Shown here: piece after piece, positions 1-8,420 of the stretch
Layout of the letters: every line of letters begins with the position of its first letter
Numbering within the stretch: the first letter of the stretch is position 1
Assembly (NCBI GenBank): GCA_964460845.1
Contig: CAYWRZ010000007.1
Location: 128,568-192,567, forward strand
From: CAYWRZ01 sp964460845
Lineage (GTDB): Bacteria; Bacteroidota; Bacteroidia; Flavobacteriales_D; UBA2798
Length of the DNA: 64,000 bases
Reading direction: 5' to 3'
Made by a program: the position numbers and the translations under genes
Notes under the pieces: generated by a model
What the model saw: the letters and a program-made list of their open reading frames with translations, nothing else
The model's database searches: none
Told to the model about the DNA's origin: nothing

Positions 1-2
1 AA

Positions 3-980
3 AAGCTTGGTGTTCGTCATAAAATTGAAAATGCAGGCCATAAAATTTCCAACATAAAAATTACAGATACTCAGCTCCACACAATTTCTGACACCAAACT
101 TGAAAAGTTTGAAAAAAAATACGGCGTTTATAACGTTGCAATTCACCGTGCCCGCTTGCAAAAAATATTAGCCGACGAAATCGGTGTTGAACACATACAA
201 TTAGCAAAACGACTTTCGAAAATTGAAAAAGACGAGGGTTTTAAACTGACTTTTGAAGAGGGTACTACTGTAAATTGTGAAGTCCTAATTGGCGCCGACG
301 GAATAAAATCAACCGTGAGAAATCAGTTGCTTGGCACAGGTAATATAAGAGACACACACCAAAAATGCTGGCGGGGCGTAAGCGAACTGGATTGGAATTC
401 AAAATACAATCACGAAGCATTTGAGGTATGGGGAAAAGGAAAACGTGTTGGTTTTGTAAAAATAAGCGACACAGAAGTATATTGGTATGCGGTGATCAAT
501 GCCACATTGATGAAGGAGAATTCAGACATTGCCACCTTGTTTAGCGAATTTCATCCCGAAGTGTGTCAGCTTATTTCCGAAACACCCAAAGACAAAATTA
601 TTTTCAGCGACATTACAGACTTGCAGCCCATTCATCAATGGCACAATGGAAAAGCTTGTGTAATAGGTGATGCAGCTCACGCTACCACGCCTAATATGGG
701 GCAAGGGGCCTGTCAGGCGATTGAAGATGCGTACGTCATCGGGCAATTATTTAAACAAGGCAAATCTGTCGAAGAAATAGTTGCCCAATATGAGAAACTC
801 AGAATCAAAAAAGCACATTTTATCGTAAATACAAGCTGGAGAATTGGAAAGCTTGCACACCTTGAAAACAGCATGGCGGTTTGGCTGAGAAATACGCTGA
901 TGAAAACAATGCCTAAGGCTATCAATGACAAACAGTTAGATAAAGTGTTTAACATTGAATACGGAAAAATTGAAATATGA
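3..980 (+). CDS. FAD-dependent monooxygenase (TetX/UbiH-like), 5' truncated by window
   Basis: The frame is open from the left edge, so the true start and the N-terminal FAD-binding GxGxxG segment lie outside the window; 325 residues are visible of a family usually near 380. The family hydroxylates aromatic or other small substrates with FAD and NAD(P)H in the cytoplasm. Visible marks are the DG motif in VLIGADGIKSTVR and the second FAD motif GDAAHATTPNMGQGACQAIE, which also carries the typical GQG. The substrate cannot be told from sequence; resemblance to TetX-type enzymes does not show tetracycline inactivation. The stop overlaps the next start by four bases (ATGA), so the two genes are probably cotranscribed. 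The AT-rich composition fits an acquired gene. Confidence 0.85.
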   Translation, partial: KLGVRHKIENAGHKISNIKITDTQLHTISDTKLEKFEKKYGVYNVAIHRARLQKILADEIGVEHIQLAKRLSKIEKDEGFKLTFEEGTTVNCEVLIGADGIKSTVRNQLLGTGNIRDTHQKCWRGVSELDWNSKYNHEAFEVWGKGKRVGFVKISDTEVYWYAVINATLMKENSDIATLFSEFHPEVCQLISETPKDKIIFSDITDLQPIHQWHNGKACVIGDAAHATTPNMGQGACQAIEDAYVIGQLFKQGKSVEEIVAQYEKLRIKKAHFIVNTSWRIGKLAHLENSMAVWLRNTLMKTMPKAINDKQLDKVFNIEYGKIEI

Positions 981-1381
981 CAACCGAAATTGAAGTTTTA
1001 AAAGAAAAAAAGCGAATCGGTCAACGGCCGATTCGACTTATTTTCCTATACGCCTCGATCCTTTTTCTGGCAGGTGTTGATTTGATGTGGATTATGATCA
1101 AAAAAATGCCCGTATCACTGTTTGTTGTTTTTTTGGGCTTAATTATATCAATTTCACTGCGTGCATTTGCCAAAAGAAAAAGTGTAATAGGGATTATTTT
1201 GGCCGACCTTATTTTGATTGCACCGAGTTATTGGACCTTTACGCACCGGACATTCTCCTGGACTATGGACCATATTTTGACGGAACCTACTGTGCTCCTT
1301 ACCGCAATTGCCATTTTATTTATTCTGAGTGATTGGATAATTAGAATCAAAAAAATCGACCGAAATGCACAGCGAAAATGA
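977..1381 (+). CDS. Small integral membrane protein, unknown function
   Basis: A 134-residue protein with a charged N-terminus (EVLKEKKRIGQRP) and about four hydrophobic segments, near residues 20-40, 45-62, 68-85 and 100-118, then a basic tail. It is placed in the inner membrane by composition alone. The start codon overlaps the stop of the FAD monooxygenase, giving a two-gene transcription unit, so it may serve the same process. I do not recognise the family. After it come about 110 bp with no gene. Confidence 0.65.
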   Translation: MTTEIEVLKEKKRIGQRPIRLIFLYASILFLAGVDLMWIMIKKMPVSLFVVFLGLIISISLRAFAKRKSVIGIILADLILIAPSYWTFTHRTFSWTMDHILTEPTVLLTAIAILFILSDWIIRIKKIDRNAQRK

Positions 1382-1492
1382 ACACAGGGAACACGGCGTA
1401 TAACCCGGACTTGCTTGTGGTGCCGCTTCGTAGTTGTGCCTTCCGACAAACCGCCTAAAATATCCTAACCCTTACCTGAAACAGAAAACAAG

Positions 1493-2947
1493 ATGCTTTA
1501 TCCAATCGAAGAAAATAAGCTATACGGATTCATTAACGCTGACGGAGAGTGTATCGTAAAGCCGAAATATGCTTTTGCAGAGGAATTTTCGGAAGGGATG
1601 TGCTGTGTAGGTGTACAGGGAACAGTAATGCGAGGTAAAGAAAGCGTTACAGGTATTTCGCTGTCGGGCTACATAGACGCCAAAGGCAACGAAATAATTC
1701 CCCCGACTTTTGTGGGTGCAGGAAAGCGATTTAGTGAGGGTTTGGCAATGGTGCTGTTTCAACCCTCCTGGAAATGGGGCTTTATCGATAAGCGCGGAAC
1801 GACGGTTATACCGCCTAACTACGATCAGAGTTATTCATCTGGTTTTAGCGAGGGCCTTGCCGATGTGGCGCTTGGAGAAAAATGGGGCTACATCGACAAA
1901 AAAGGTGAAGTCGTAATTCCATTTGAATACGACTCGACTTACCCCTTCAAAAATGGATTTGCCATTGTAAAGAAGAATAACAAAAAATATTTTATTGATA
2001 AAAACGGCAAGCGTTTGAAAACCATAAAATGCACTGTTGTGGATACCGTGAATGGTGGCTTTAAGGAAGGACTGGCAGTGGTGAAAATAGGCACCCAGTA
2101 TGGATTTATTACTACCGAAGGACAATTAGCTATTCAGGAATTGTTCGACGACGCATGGGGCTTTCATGAAGGATTATGTGCCGTTAAAAAGGACGGTAAA
2201 TACGGTTATATCAATTCAAAAGGGGAATACGTAATCCCTCCCAAATTTGATCAGGCGCGCGCGCATAACAAAGGAATTGCCACCTTTTCCGAAAAAAGGA
2301 AGTGGGGGCTCATCGACCTGACAGGTACTATAATTAAAGCGCCCGAATTTGATTATATCGACCATTTTGGCACCTATAACGGAGACTTATCCCAATTGGT
2401 TGAACGAGAATTAACAATGGCTGTTGCGGGTAAGGAAAAATACTATATAAACAGGGCCGGAGAAATTATTGCCGAGAAAAAAAGAAAAACGGGATCTTCC
2501 CTCACACAAGAGGATTATTTTAAAACCCTGTTTGAAAAAGAATATACAAAAAACGAAGTATGGGATAAAGCAAAATGGTATTACGATGGAATAACGGTAA
2601 CTAAAAAATCAGCTACACGGCCTATTTATTTTGTGTTGAAATGGTTAAAAGAGAAAAACCTGTTAACCGAAGAAGGTTTGGAGTGGTATAAAGAAAAGAA
2701 TAACATCGACATTGGGCTTTACAGAAGCATGGTCACCGCACAAGCAGCCGATTTTTTAGACAGATGCTATAAAGAATGGTATGAGCAGGAGGGTATCGTT
2801 AATTTCCAATTAGATCCCGATTTGCAATTTGTTGGAGATGAGCAATTAAACACATACTGGGAAGCCTACTTGAAAATAACGCCGCCCGACAGACCCTTGC
2901 CAAAAGCGGAGAAAAAGTGGTGGCAGAAACTTTTCGGTGCTAAATAA
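1493..2947 (+). CDS. WG-repeat protein, cytoplasmic
   Basis: A 484-residue protein with about eight WG repeats over residues 8-300. Each has the pattern (W/Y)G(F/Y)ID..G..(I/V)IPP.(F/Y)(D)....F.EG; examples are KWGFIDKRGTTVIPP, KWGYIDKKGEVVIPFEYD and KYGYINSKGEYVIPP. The remaining 180 residues form a charged, alpha-looking region ending in KKWWQKLFGAK. No signal peptide is seen, so a cytoplasmic location is likely, unlike the secreted WG protein later in the window. WG repeats are usually regarded as interaction modules; no catalytic role is known to me. The stop codon abuts an ATG of the next frame (TAATG), but that downstream gene more likely starts 81 bases later. Confidence 0.85.
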   Translation: MLYPIEENKLYGFINADGECIVKPKYAFAEEFSEGMCCVGVQGTVMRGKESVTGISLSGYIDAKGNEIIPPTFVGAGKRFSEGLAMVLFQPSWKWGFIDKRGTTVIPPNYDQSYSSGFSEGLADVALGEKWGYIDKKGEVVIPFEYDSTYPFKNGFAIVKKNNKKYFIDKNGKRLKTIKCTVVDTVNGGFKEGLAVVKIGTQYGFITTEGQLAIQELFDDAWGFHEGLCAVKKDGKYGYINSKGEYVIPPKFDQARAHNKGIATFSEKRKWGLIDLTGTIIKAPEFDYIDHFGTYNGDLSQLVERELTMAVAGKEKYYINRAGEIIAEKKRKTGSSLTQEDYFKTLFEKEYTKNEVWDKAKWYYDGITVTKKSATRPIYFVLKWLKEKNLLTEEGLEWYKEKNNIDIGLYRSMVTAQAADFLDRCYKEWYEQEGIVNFQLDPDLQFVGDEQLNTYWEAYLKITPPDRPLPKAEKKWWQKLFGAK

Positions 2948-3027
2948 TGATTAATTCTCGGGCATTTCGAAAGTCCTGCCTCCAGTTTCCTACCCCTATA
3001 GCAACCCTACTTAAAACAATAAAACAA

Positions 3028-3816
3028 ATGAATGCAATTAATCGAAAGCTCAGTCTGCTTTTATTGGCTTTTACGTTAATTAGCTTTACAAGCTGTAGTG
3101 GCGACATCGCTAAAAAGAGAGAGATGTTAAGGGGTAACTGGGTACTTATGGGCGACCAGTGGCATCCGGGATTTTCTTTGACGCAAGATTCTATCTTCCC
3201 GCTGTTGGAACAAGGCGATTTCCTATCGCTAAGGCCACAGTTAGGCCAACCCTACCGGCTTACAAAGGATAGCTTAATCTTCGGACCACCCGATTATGTA
3301 GAAAATGAATGGGGGTTAAGTAAACGATTAAGAGGCTTCTGGAAAATAAATAAGCTGACCGACGACAGTCTAATAGTGGAAGATCATAGAGGTACCATGC
3401 ACTTTTACAAGACCTCAAATTCGGAGCGAATTAAGCGTTATGAGGCAGAAACTGTTAAAAATGCCCAGTCCTCTGTCAACACAAACGTAGCTTACATAGA
3501 GTGTAGTACCTGGGATTGCCTCGAGAAAAATAAAAACCAGGAGGCGATTATAAGTGGTGTTTTTCAAAAATATACGCCGAATGAGGCTGGAAAAGGAGCC
3601 AATCACCTGTTCTGGGACTGGGAGATTAGGCTGGCAGATAGTTTGAAAGTGCCCGTAAAAAGCACAGACGAAGGGATTGATTACACGTTTTTTGAAGGCA
3701 GAACAGTGAGTATCAAAGGCACTGTTTTTTATGGAATTATTATCGGTAGTGCAGACGGGCAAAATGCCACCGGGTTCAGAATTGACCCAGTAGAAATTGA
3801 AGAAAAGAAAGAATAG
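3028..3816 (+). CDS. Predicted lipoprotein, unknown function
   Basis: I chose the ATG at 3028 rather than the in-frame ATG at 2947, because only the later start gives a lipoprotein signal: MNAINRKLSLLLL, a hydrophobic core, then LISFTSC with the lipobox Cys near residue 24. The mature part is about 240 residues. Its first half has a lipocalin-like look (RGNWVLMGDQW, then alternating strands), as in small Bacteroidota lipoproteins. Its second half (CSTWDCLEKNKNQEAIISG onward) resembles an OB-like strand-rich domain. It follows the WG-repeat gene closely and may be cotranscribed. No specific function can be assigned. Confidence 0.6.
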   Translation: MNAINRKLSLLLLAFTLISFTSCSGDIAKKREMLRGNWVLMGDQWHPGFSLTQDSIFPLLEQGDFLSLRPQLGQPYRLTKDSLIFGPPDYVENEWGLSKRLRGFWKINKLTDDSLIVEDHRGTMHFYKTSNSERIKRYEAETVKNAQSSVNTNVAYIECSTWDCLEKNKNQEAIISGVFQKYTPNEAGKGANHLFWDWEIRLADSLKVPVKSTDEGIDYTFFEGRTVSIKGTVFYGIIIGSADGQNATGFRIDPVEIEEKKE

Positions 3817-3928
3817 CCATTGACGAAGTAAACGAAATTTAAAAAGTGTGCAGCTTTTGAAAGCGTTAAAAAGAATGAATAAAAAATGACTTTTTCCGGG
3901 GTAGATAATCCAACAGTTGAATTGAAAA

Positions 3929-3958
3929 TAAGCTAAGCTAAACTAAACTAAACTAAAC
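3929..3958. repeat. Pentanucleotide tandem repeat (TAAGC)2(TAAAC)4
   Basis: Six consecutive 5-bp units, two TAAGC then four TAAAC, lie in the 283-bp gap between the lipoprotein gene and the AraC regulator. Such a tract can vary in length by slippage. It is more than 100 bp upstream of the regulator start, so any effect on expression is uncertain. Confidence 0.8.
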
Positions 3959-4099
3959 CCCTCACAAGCTCTAAACCTTTATCGGCAACCCTAACGCGAC
4001 ACCTTGCAGACATCTACTTGCGGGCCCTTGGCGGCATAACGCCGGCCATCAAATACCACAAATAACTATCTTTGACTTTGTGTAAAAAATAAAGGAACA

Positions 4100-4978
4100 A
4101 TGCCCAAAAAGTCAAAACCTATTCCCGTAAATCCCATGACAGCCAATTTTGGCAACGGCATTTTTGTAGGAAAAATAACGAGTAAAGATTTTCATTTATA
4201 CGAGCGTATTGAGGGATTTGACAACATAAAACAATCGCACAGAGACGAATATCATTTGTTCTTTTTGCAAGAAAAAGGTACAATAACTATTGAAATTGAC
4301 TTTCAAAAATATACGCTAAAACCGTTCTCGGTTATTTTCATTCACCCAAATCAAGTGCATAGAACCCTGTCGTTCAAGAATGCAACTGCAAGCATTTGGG
4401 CAATAAAGAATGAAAATATAAATTCCGAATACCTGAAATTATTGGAAGACATAACACCTGCAAAACCTTTGGCATTAAAACGGGAAACCTTTTCGATTAT
4501 TTCCGAAGCCGTATCGTTTTGCTTAAAATTATCTGAACGTAAAAACGAAAAACTATATTACGATTTACTAAACGGAAGTTGTAATACTTTAATCGGACTT
4601 GTTATTTCACAATATTTAATTCAATCAAAGCCCTTTGACAAATTTTCACGGTTTGAGATTGTAACCAACGCTTTTAAAGAGTTATTGGAACGGAATTTTG
4701 TTACTGTCAAACGACCGATGGGATACGCCCGTCAATTAAATATTTCCGCACCTTACTTAAACGAATGTGTGAAAAACGTCACAGGATATTCTGTTTCGTA
4801 CCACATACAGCAACGCCTAATTTTAGAAGCCAAACGCTTGCTATATCATTCCGATATATCGGTAAAAGAAATTGCCACGGAATTGGGCTACGACGACTAT
4901 CCTTATTTCTCACGACTGTTTACCAAAATTGCAGGAATGACCGCTTTGACATTTCGACACAAAACCGTAGCGCATTAA
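4100..4978 (+). CDS. AraC/XylS-family transcriptional regulator
   Basis: A 292-residue regulator. The N-terminal 120 residues look like a cupin-type sensor (YHLFFLQEKGTITIEIDF, then FSVIFIHPNQVHR, the usual sugar or small-ligand barrel with its H-P-x-x-x-H pattern). The C-terminal 100 residues carry the two helix-turn-helix motifs of AraC proteins, including ISVKEIATELGYDDYPYFSR and the following F-x-K-x-x-G-M-T-x-x-x-F-R. It probably activates the SIP-like gene that starts 120 bp downstream; an inverted repeat lies between them. The ligand is not evident. A TATCTTTG element typical of Bacteroidota -7 boxes lies at 4067-4074, without a well-spaced -33 box. Confidence 0.9.
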   Translation: MPKKSKPIPVNPMTANFGNGIFVGKITSKDFHLYERIEGFDNIKQSHRDEYHLFFLQEKGTITIEIDFQKYTLKPFSVIFIHPNQVHRTLSFKNATASIWAIKNENINSEYLKLLEDITPAKPLALKRETFSIISEAVSFCLKLSERKNEKLYYDLLNGSCNTLIGLVISQYLIQSKPFDKFSRFEIVTNAFKELLERNFVTVKRPMGYARQLNISAPYLNECVKNVTGYSVSYHIQQRLILEAKRLLYHSDISVKEIATELGYDDYPYFSRLFTKIAGMTALTFRHKTVAH

Positions 4979-5020
4979 TACCTGAAAATAAATACGTATT
5001 ATTAATAAACCTCGAATAAT

Positions 5021-5041
5021 CCAATACTTACTTTGTATTGG
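5021..5041. promoter_or_regulatory. Inverted repeat CCAATAC-N7-GTATTGG, candidate operator
   Basis: A perfect 7-bp inverted repeat with a 7-base spacer lies between the AraC regulator and the SIP-like gene, about 57 bp before the latter's start. It could be a regulator site or a leader hairpin; nothing in the sequence decides this. Confidence 0.4.
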
Positions 5042-5084
5042 CATTGTTCGCCTTAACCTGTCATTGTTTCTTTGCAATGATTTT

Positions 5085-5093
5085 AAGGAGGTG
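5085..5093 (+). promoter_or_regulatory. Strong Shine-Dalgarno sequence AAGGAGGTG
   Basis: A near-perfect anti-16S complement ends four bases before the ATG at 5098. Genes of this phylum usually lack such sites, and the neighbours here have none as clear, so it fixes this start and hints at foreign origin. Confidence 0.7.
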
Positions 5094-5097
5094 AATA

Positions 5098-5808
5098 ATG
5101 ATTTCAAGCATACCGAAATGGGTTAGTAATTTGTTCGGAAGCACAATGCGGCCGAACGTAAAAGTGGTCGAAACACATTATATCTGTCCGCACATAAAGC
5201 GAATACGTTTTCAAGGCGATATCTCAAAATGGAGTTTTAAAATTGGTTACGCAAGCGTTGTGCGCGTGAGCGAAACGGCGTTTAGAAATTATACGATTGC
5301 TTATTACGATAAGGCTACTGGACTTTTTGATATCCTTTTTCATATTCATGGAAACGAAATTGGAAGCCAATTCATTGATAACTTAAAGACGCATGACGAA
5401 TTATTTATCAGTCGGCCAAGAGGGAAAAAACTATATGACTCAAGTATAAAGCAACAATTCTTTTTTGGCGATGAAACTTCATTTGGTGTCGCCTACGCCT
5501 TATTGCCTTTGTTGAAAAAGAACAATCATCACTTTCAATTTTATTTTGAATTAGATGAAATGAATGCAATTATTCCTAAACTTTTGAAGTTGGAAAATTA
5601 CACCGTATTCCCCAAGAACAGTTCATTCAGAGATGAAAAATGGATAAGCAATTTGCCTTTGTTCAACACTGACGAATGGAATACCGCAAATTTTGCATTG
5701 GTAGGAAATGCTAAATCTGTTCAGATATTCAGAAAAGTGTTGAAAGACAAAACCCAAGGAAGTATTTATTCGCAAGGTTATTGGCTCGAAGGTAAGAAAG
5801 GATTGTAA
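5098..5808 (+). CDS. SIP-like FAD-binding protein (siderophore-interacting / ferric-reductase fold)
   Basis: A 236-residue protein shaped like siderophore-interacting proteins: an N-terminal FAD-binding barrel with the R-x-Y-T motif (FRNYTIAYYD), followed by a nucleotide-binding half (FFFGDETSFGVAYALLPLL, then ALVGNAKSVQIFRKVL). The family reduces ferric siderophores with NAD(P)H in the cytoplasm. The length fits the family. Regulation by the upstream AraC protein is inferred from adjacency and the intervening inverted repeat. The perfect Shine-Dalgarno site supports the start. A role in iron is plausible, but some Bacteroidota members sit beside AraC genes with no iron genes, as here. Confidence 0.75.
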   Translation: MISSIPKWVSNLFGSTMRPNVKVVETHYICPHIKRIRFQGDISKWSFKIGYASVVRVSETAFRNYTIAYYDKATGLFDILFHIHGNEIGSQFIDNLKTHDELFISRPRGKKLYDSSIKQQFFFGDETSFGVAYALLPLLKKNNHHFQFYFELDEMNAIIPKLLKLENYTVFPKNSSFRDEKWISNLPLFNTDEWNTANFALVGNAKSVQIFRKVLKDKTQGSIYSQGYWLEGKKGL

Positions 5809-6045
5809 CAATTAAAATTAAAAAAAGTGCTAAGGAATCGGTCAGGACAAAGAAATCCATTAAAGAACCGACTCCAACATTTGATAATTTCGTGCTAAAT
5901 TCTAAATAAAATTCTGACATGCAAAACTGTGAAAAAACCTCATGAGTTGCTGTCCTGAATTTTCTTTTTTACAGATTTTCGGCATACAGCTTATAGAGAG
6001 ATTTTTTGGCCGTATTTACGTACCTTACGCTAAAAATCAATTAAA

Positions 6046-6453
6046 ATGGCAAGACAGGTTTTTATCAACTTAGCCGTAAAAGACTTACAGGCATCTCTCA
6101 ATTTTTATACCGCATTGGGCTTTACCAACAATCCCCAATTTTCAGACGATCAAGGGAAATGTATGGTCTGGAGCGACACCATTTTTGTAATGCTTTTGAC
6201 ACACGAAAAGTTTTCAAGCTTTGCTACCAAGCCCCTTGCCGATACAAAAACGAAGCTGGCCGGGCTTTTTTCATTGTCGGTCGAGAGTTTAGACGAAGTG
6301 AATAAAATAGTGGAAAACGGCCTAAAAGCAGGTGGAACCGAACCTCACGAAATGAAGGATTATGGTTTTATGCAGCAGCGAAGCCTTGAAGATTTTGACG
6401 GACACACCTGGGAAATTTTTTATATGGACAGCTCAAAAATTCCTGCCGAATAA
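6046..6453 (+). CDS. VOC-superfamily protein (glyoxalase/bleomycin-resistance fold)
   Basis: A 135-residue protein with two paired beta-alpha-beta-beta-beta units. It opens INLAVKDLQASLNFYTALGF, the classic VOC start, and ends with DFDGHTWEIFYMD, where the DGxxWE pattern usually supplies a metal ligand. Related Bacteroidota proteins are annotated only as VOC family; glyoxalase activity should not be assumed. It stands alone on this strand, facing the methyltransferase operon. Confidence 0.88.
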   Translation: MARQVFINLAVKDLQASLNFYTALGFTNNPQFSDDQGKCMVWSDTIFVMLLTHEKFSSFATKPLADTKTKLAGLFSLSVESLDEVNKIVENGLKAGGTEPHEMKDYGFMQQRSLEDFDGHTWEIFYMDSSKIPAE

Positions 6454-6516
6454 GCGGGCGGATAACAAAAGCGAACCGTTTACCGAGGGGGCTGCTTCGC
6501 GATGCGGGGAAACTTT

Positions 6517-7119
6517 TTACCCTTTTTCACACACAATCAGATAGAAAGGAAAATTTTCTTCCACTTCCTCGACGTGCACATGGTTGTAACCGGAGAACGC
6601 TTCCCGTAGCGAATCTTCGTCATAAAAGAATACTTTCGCGCCCCCAAACTGCTCAAAACGATCCTTTCCGAGCGGCTTTCCCTGTCCGTACGTAGGCGCT
6701 TTTTTACAAATGCTCGTAAAGACCATCATGCCTTTTTCGTGCAGTTGTTCGTAACAATCGGCAATGAATTTTTTTCTTTCTTTTTCGTCTAACAAATGCA
6801 GTAAACCGTGGCTGTAAATACCCTCGTAACGTGTGCTGTCAAAAGGCATATCGCTTACCGATCCGTGGTGAATTTTCAACGAATCACCATACTGTTTTCG
6901 CGCTAATTCAATTGCCGTAGCCGAAATTTCGATGCCCGTTACTTCCATGCCTTTGTCCAAAAACACTTGTGCATTTCGGCCGTAGCCGATGCCCGGAATC
7001 AATATTTTTTGAAACCCTTTTTCGGCAAACAATTGGGCCGTGCGCAGGCTCGAAATACCGGGCTGCCCGCCCCACATTTCCGCTTTCTGTCGAAAGGCTT
7101 CTTCCCAAAATTCAGCCAT
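6517..7119 (-). CDS. Class I SAM-dependent methyltransferase
   Basis: A 200-residue single-domain enzyme. The SAM-binding motif I is KILIPGIGYGRNAQVF and the acidic motif II is VTGIEIS; YEGIYSHGLLHLL is the motif IV region. It resembles thiopurine- or tellurite-type (TehB-like) methyltransferases in layout. The substrate is unknown. It is the last gene of a leftward three-gene unit, 5 bp after the preceding methyltransferase, and is probably controlled by the regulator at the head of that unit. Confidence 0.8.
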   Translation of the reverse strand: MAEFWEEAFRQKAEMWGGQPGISSLRTAQLFAEKGFQKILIPGIGYGRNAQVFLDKGMEVTGIEISATAIELARKQYGDSLKIHHGSVSDMPFDSTRYEGIYSHGLLHLLDEKERKKFIADCYEQLHEKGMMVFTSICKKAPTYGQGKPLGKDRFEQFGGAKVFFYDEDSLREAFSGYNHVHVEEVEENFPFYLIVCEKG

Positions 7120-7124
7120 ACCGT

Positions 7125-7838
7125 TTATTTCGCTTTAATAATATACTGGTAGGGCAATAGATTGACCTCTACCTCAAAATGCGTAAAGCCCGCTTTTTTT
7201 AGCTCGGCTATCACTTCATCGGCCGATATCCGCATCTCCAAAGGCGGGGCTTGTATTTTTTCAGGGAAACTAACCTTGAAAAAATCGACCACCACCAATT
7301 CACCGCCTTCTTTCAAGCCCTTTTTTACTTTCGAAAAATAATCTACCCTGTCGGCGATATGATGATAAGTATTGGCCATAAACACAATATCTACTTCAGC
7401 TTCTTTCAGTAAAGGATTATCGTAAGGGATTTTCCGGAGCGCTATATGTTTGAGGTCCTCACGGGCGATTCTGTCTTGCAGGTATTCCTGAAATTCCTCG
7501 CTTACGTCGGCGGCAATCACCGAGGCACCTGCACCGGCAAATTTTACCGAAAAATAGCCTGTTCCCGCGCCTATATCCATTATTTTTTTGCCGTGTAGAG
7601 GCCCCATATACCGCAGCACCTTTTCCGGTTGCTGCATACTGTCTCTTTCGGCCGATTCAAACTTTTGGGCCATTTTAGCGACCGCTTCCTTATCCGAAAA
7701 GGCCTGCTGCGAATGCGCATGGCTTGAGTATGTATGTGGTTTATCTTCACTGTGTTGCGCCTTGCTCCGGAAGGCGATCAGGCATAGTACGGCGCAGAGC
7801 ACAGTACCGATTTTACGAAAGTGAGAAAAAGCGTTCAT
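7125..7838 (-). CDS. Class I SAM-dependent methyltransferase with signal peptide
   Basis: A 237-residue protein that starts with a basic stretch and hydrophobic core (IGTVLCAVLCLIAF) ending near SKAQ, so it is predicted to leave the cytoplasm, which is odd for a SAM enzyme. The mature region has motif I DIGAGTGYFSVKFA, motif II VIAADVS and a FMANTYHHIADR segment typical of Methyltransf_11/25 proteins. Secreted-looking methyltransferases of this kind recur in Bacteroidota. It is the second gene of the leftward operon, 42 bp after the regulator. The substrate is unknown. Confidence 0.8.
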   Translation of the reverse strand: MNAFSHFRKIGTVLCAVLCLIAFRSKAQHSEDKPHTYSSHAHSQQAFSDKEAVAKMAQKFESAERDSMQQPEKVLRYMGPLHGKKIMDIGAGTGYFSVKFAGAGASVIAADVSEEFQEYLQDRIAREDLKHIALRKIPYDNPLLKEAEVDIVFMANTYHHIADRVDYFSKVKKGLKEGGELVVVDFFKVSFPEKIQAPPLEMRISADEVIAELKKAGFTHFEVEVNLLPYQYIIKAK

Positions 7839-7880
7839 GGTAGCGTTCAGTGTTTAGTAAACCGTTTTGGGTGGAAAAAA

Positions 7881-8339
7881 TCACGATTTATTCTCCCATT
7901 TTTGAATGGCAAGCTTGAGTTCTGCGTAGATAAAATCGAGAAATTCGGTTACTTTTTTTAAGTCCTGATTAAATGTAACCGTCTTGGTGTGGCGCTGTGT
8001 TAAAATCTCTTTCAGAAGAATATTCAGCTCGTCGAATTTTTCAAAATTGCCTTTTGTCAGCGTTATCCAGTTGTTCATCTTACACCGGAAATACCTTTTT
8101 CTGTCGCCTGATTTGGTAATGTATTCGATGTGATGCGTCATTTGAAGCTTCTGAAGCGCGTTGCTGGTTCCGCTTTTGCTTAATTGCAACGCTTCCCTTA
8201 TCTCGTCAAAAGTCAGTTCTACCTTGTCGGCTACCAAAAACAGTCCCCACACCCGGCATTCGGCAGGTGGCAATCCGTATTTTTCATTCAGTACCCCGAA
8301 TTGCTCTATCAGTTCCTTCTGTTTTTCGCTTAAAATCAT
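7881..8339 (-). CDS. GbsR/MarR-family winged-helix regulator
   Basis: A 152-residue protein starting MILSEKQKELIEQFGVLNEK and containing LPPAECRVWGLFLVADK and LTFDEIREALQLSKSGTSNAL. These are the hallmark of GbsR-type transcriptional regulators, where the SKSGTS segment is the recognition helix. The family represses transport or membrane genes. Here it heads an operon with two methyltransferases and has a cluster of AACTAA/TTAGTT half-sites 40-80 bp upstream, so autoregulation of the operon is likely. Confidence 0.85.
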   Translation of the reverse strand: MILSEKQKELIEQFGVLNEKYGLPPAECRVWGLFLVADKVELTFDEIREALQLSKSGTSNALQKLQMTHHIEYITKSGDRKRYFRCKMNNWITLTKGNFEKFDELNILLKEILTQRHTKTVTFNQDLKKVTEFLDFIYAELKLAIQKWENKS

Positions 8340-8380
8340 ACTTCGAATGGGGCGATTTAGGAGAGACTTGCCCTACGCAA

Positions 8381-8420
8381 AACTAAGTTAGTTTTTTTAG
8401 TTCTGCAAATTGTGAACTAA
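8381..8420. promoter_or_regulatory. Palindromic operator cluster of AACTAA/TTAGTT half-sites
   Basis: The perfect 13-bp palindrome AACTAAGTTAGTT (8381-8393) is followed by a second inverted pair, TTAGTTC (8397-8403) and GAACTAA (8414-8420). All four half-sites are the same hexamer in alternating orientation, directly upstream of the leftward regulator gene. This is what a dimeric winged-helix repressor would bind; binding itself is inferred. Confidence 0.6.

Noticed and set aside
1..980. Tetracycline-inactivating TetX
   Set aside because: Only general FAD-monooxygenase motifs are visible and the N-terminus is missing; substrate identity cannot be claimed.
2947..3027. Earlier start for the lipoprotein after the WG gene
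   Set aside because: The extra 27 residues precede, and would spoil, an otherwise perfect lipoprotein signal.
3929..3958. Pentanucleotide tract as a phase-variation switch
   Set aside because: It lies outside coding sequence and far from any promoter element I can define; length variation is possible but an effect is not supported.
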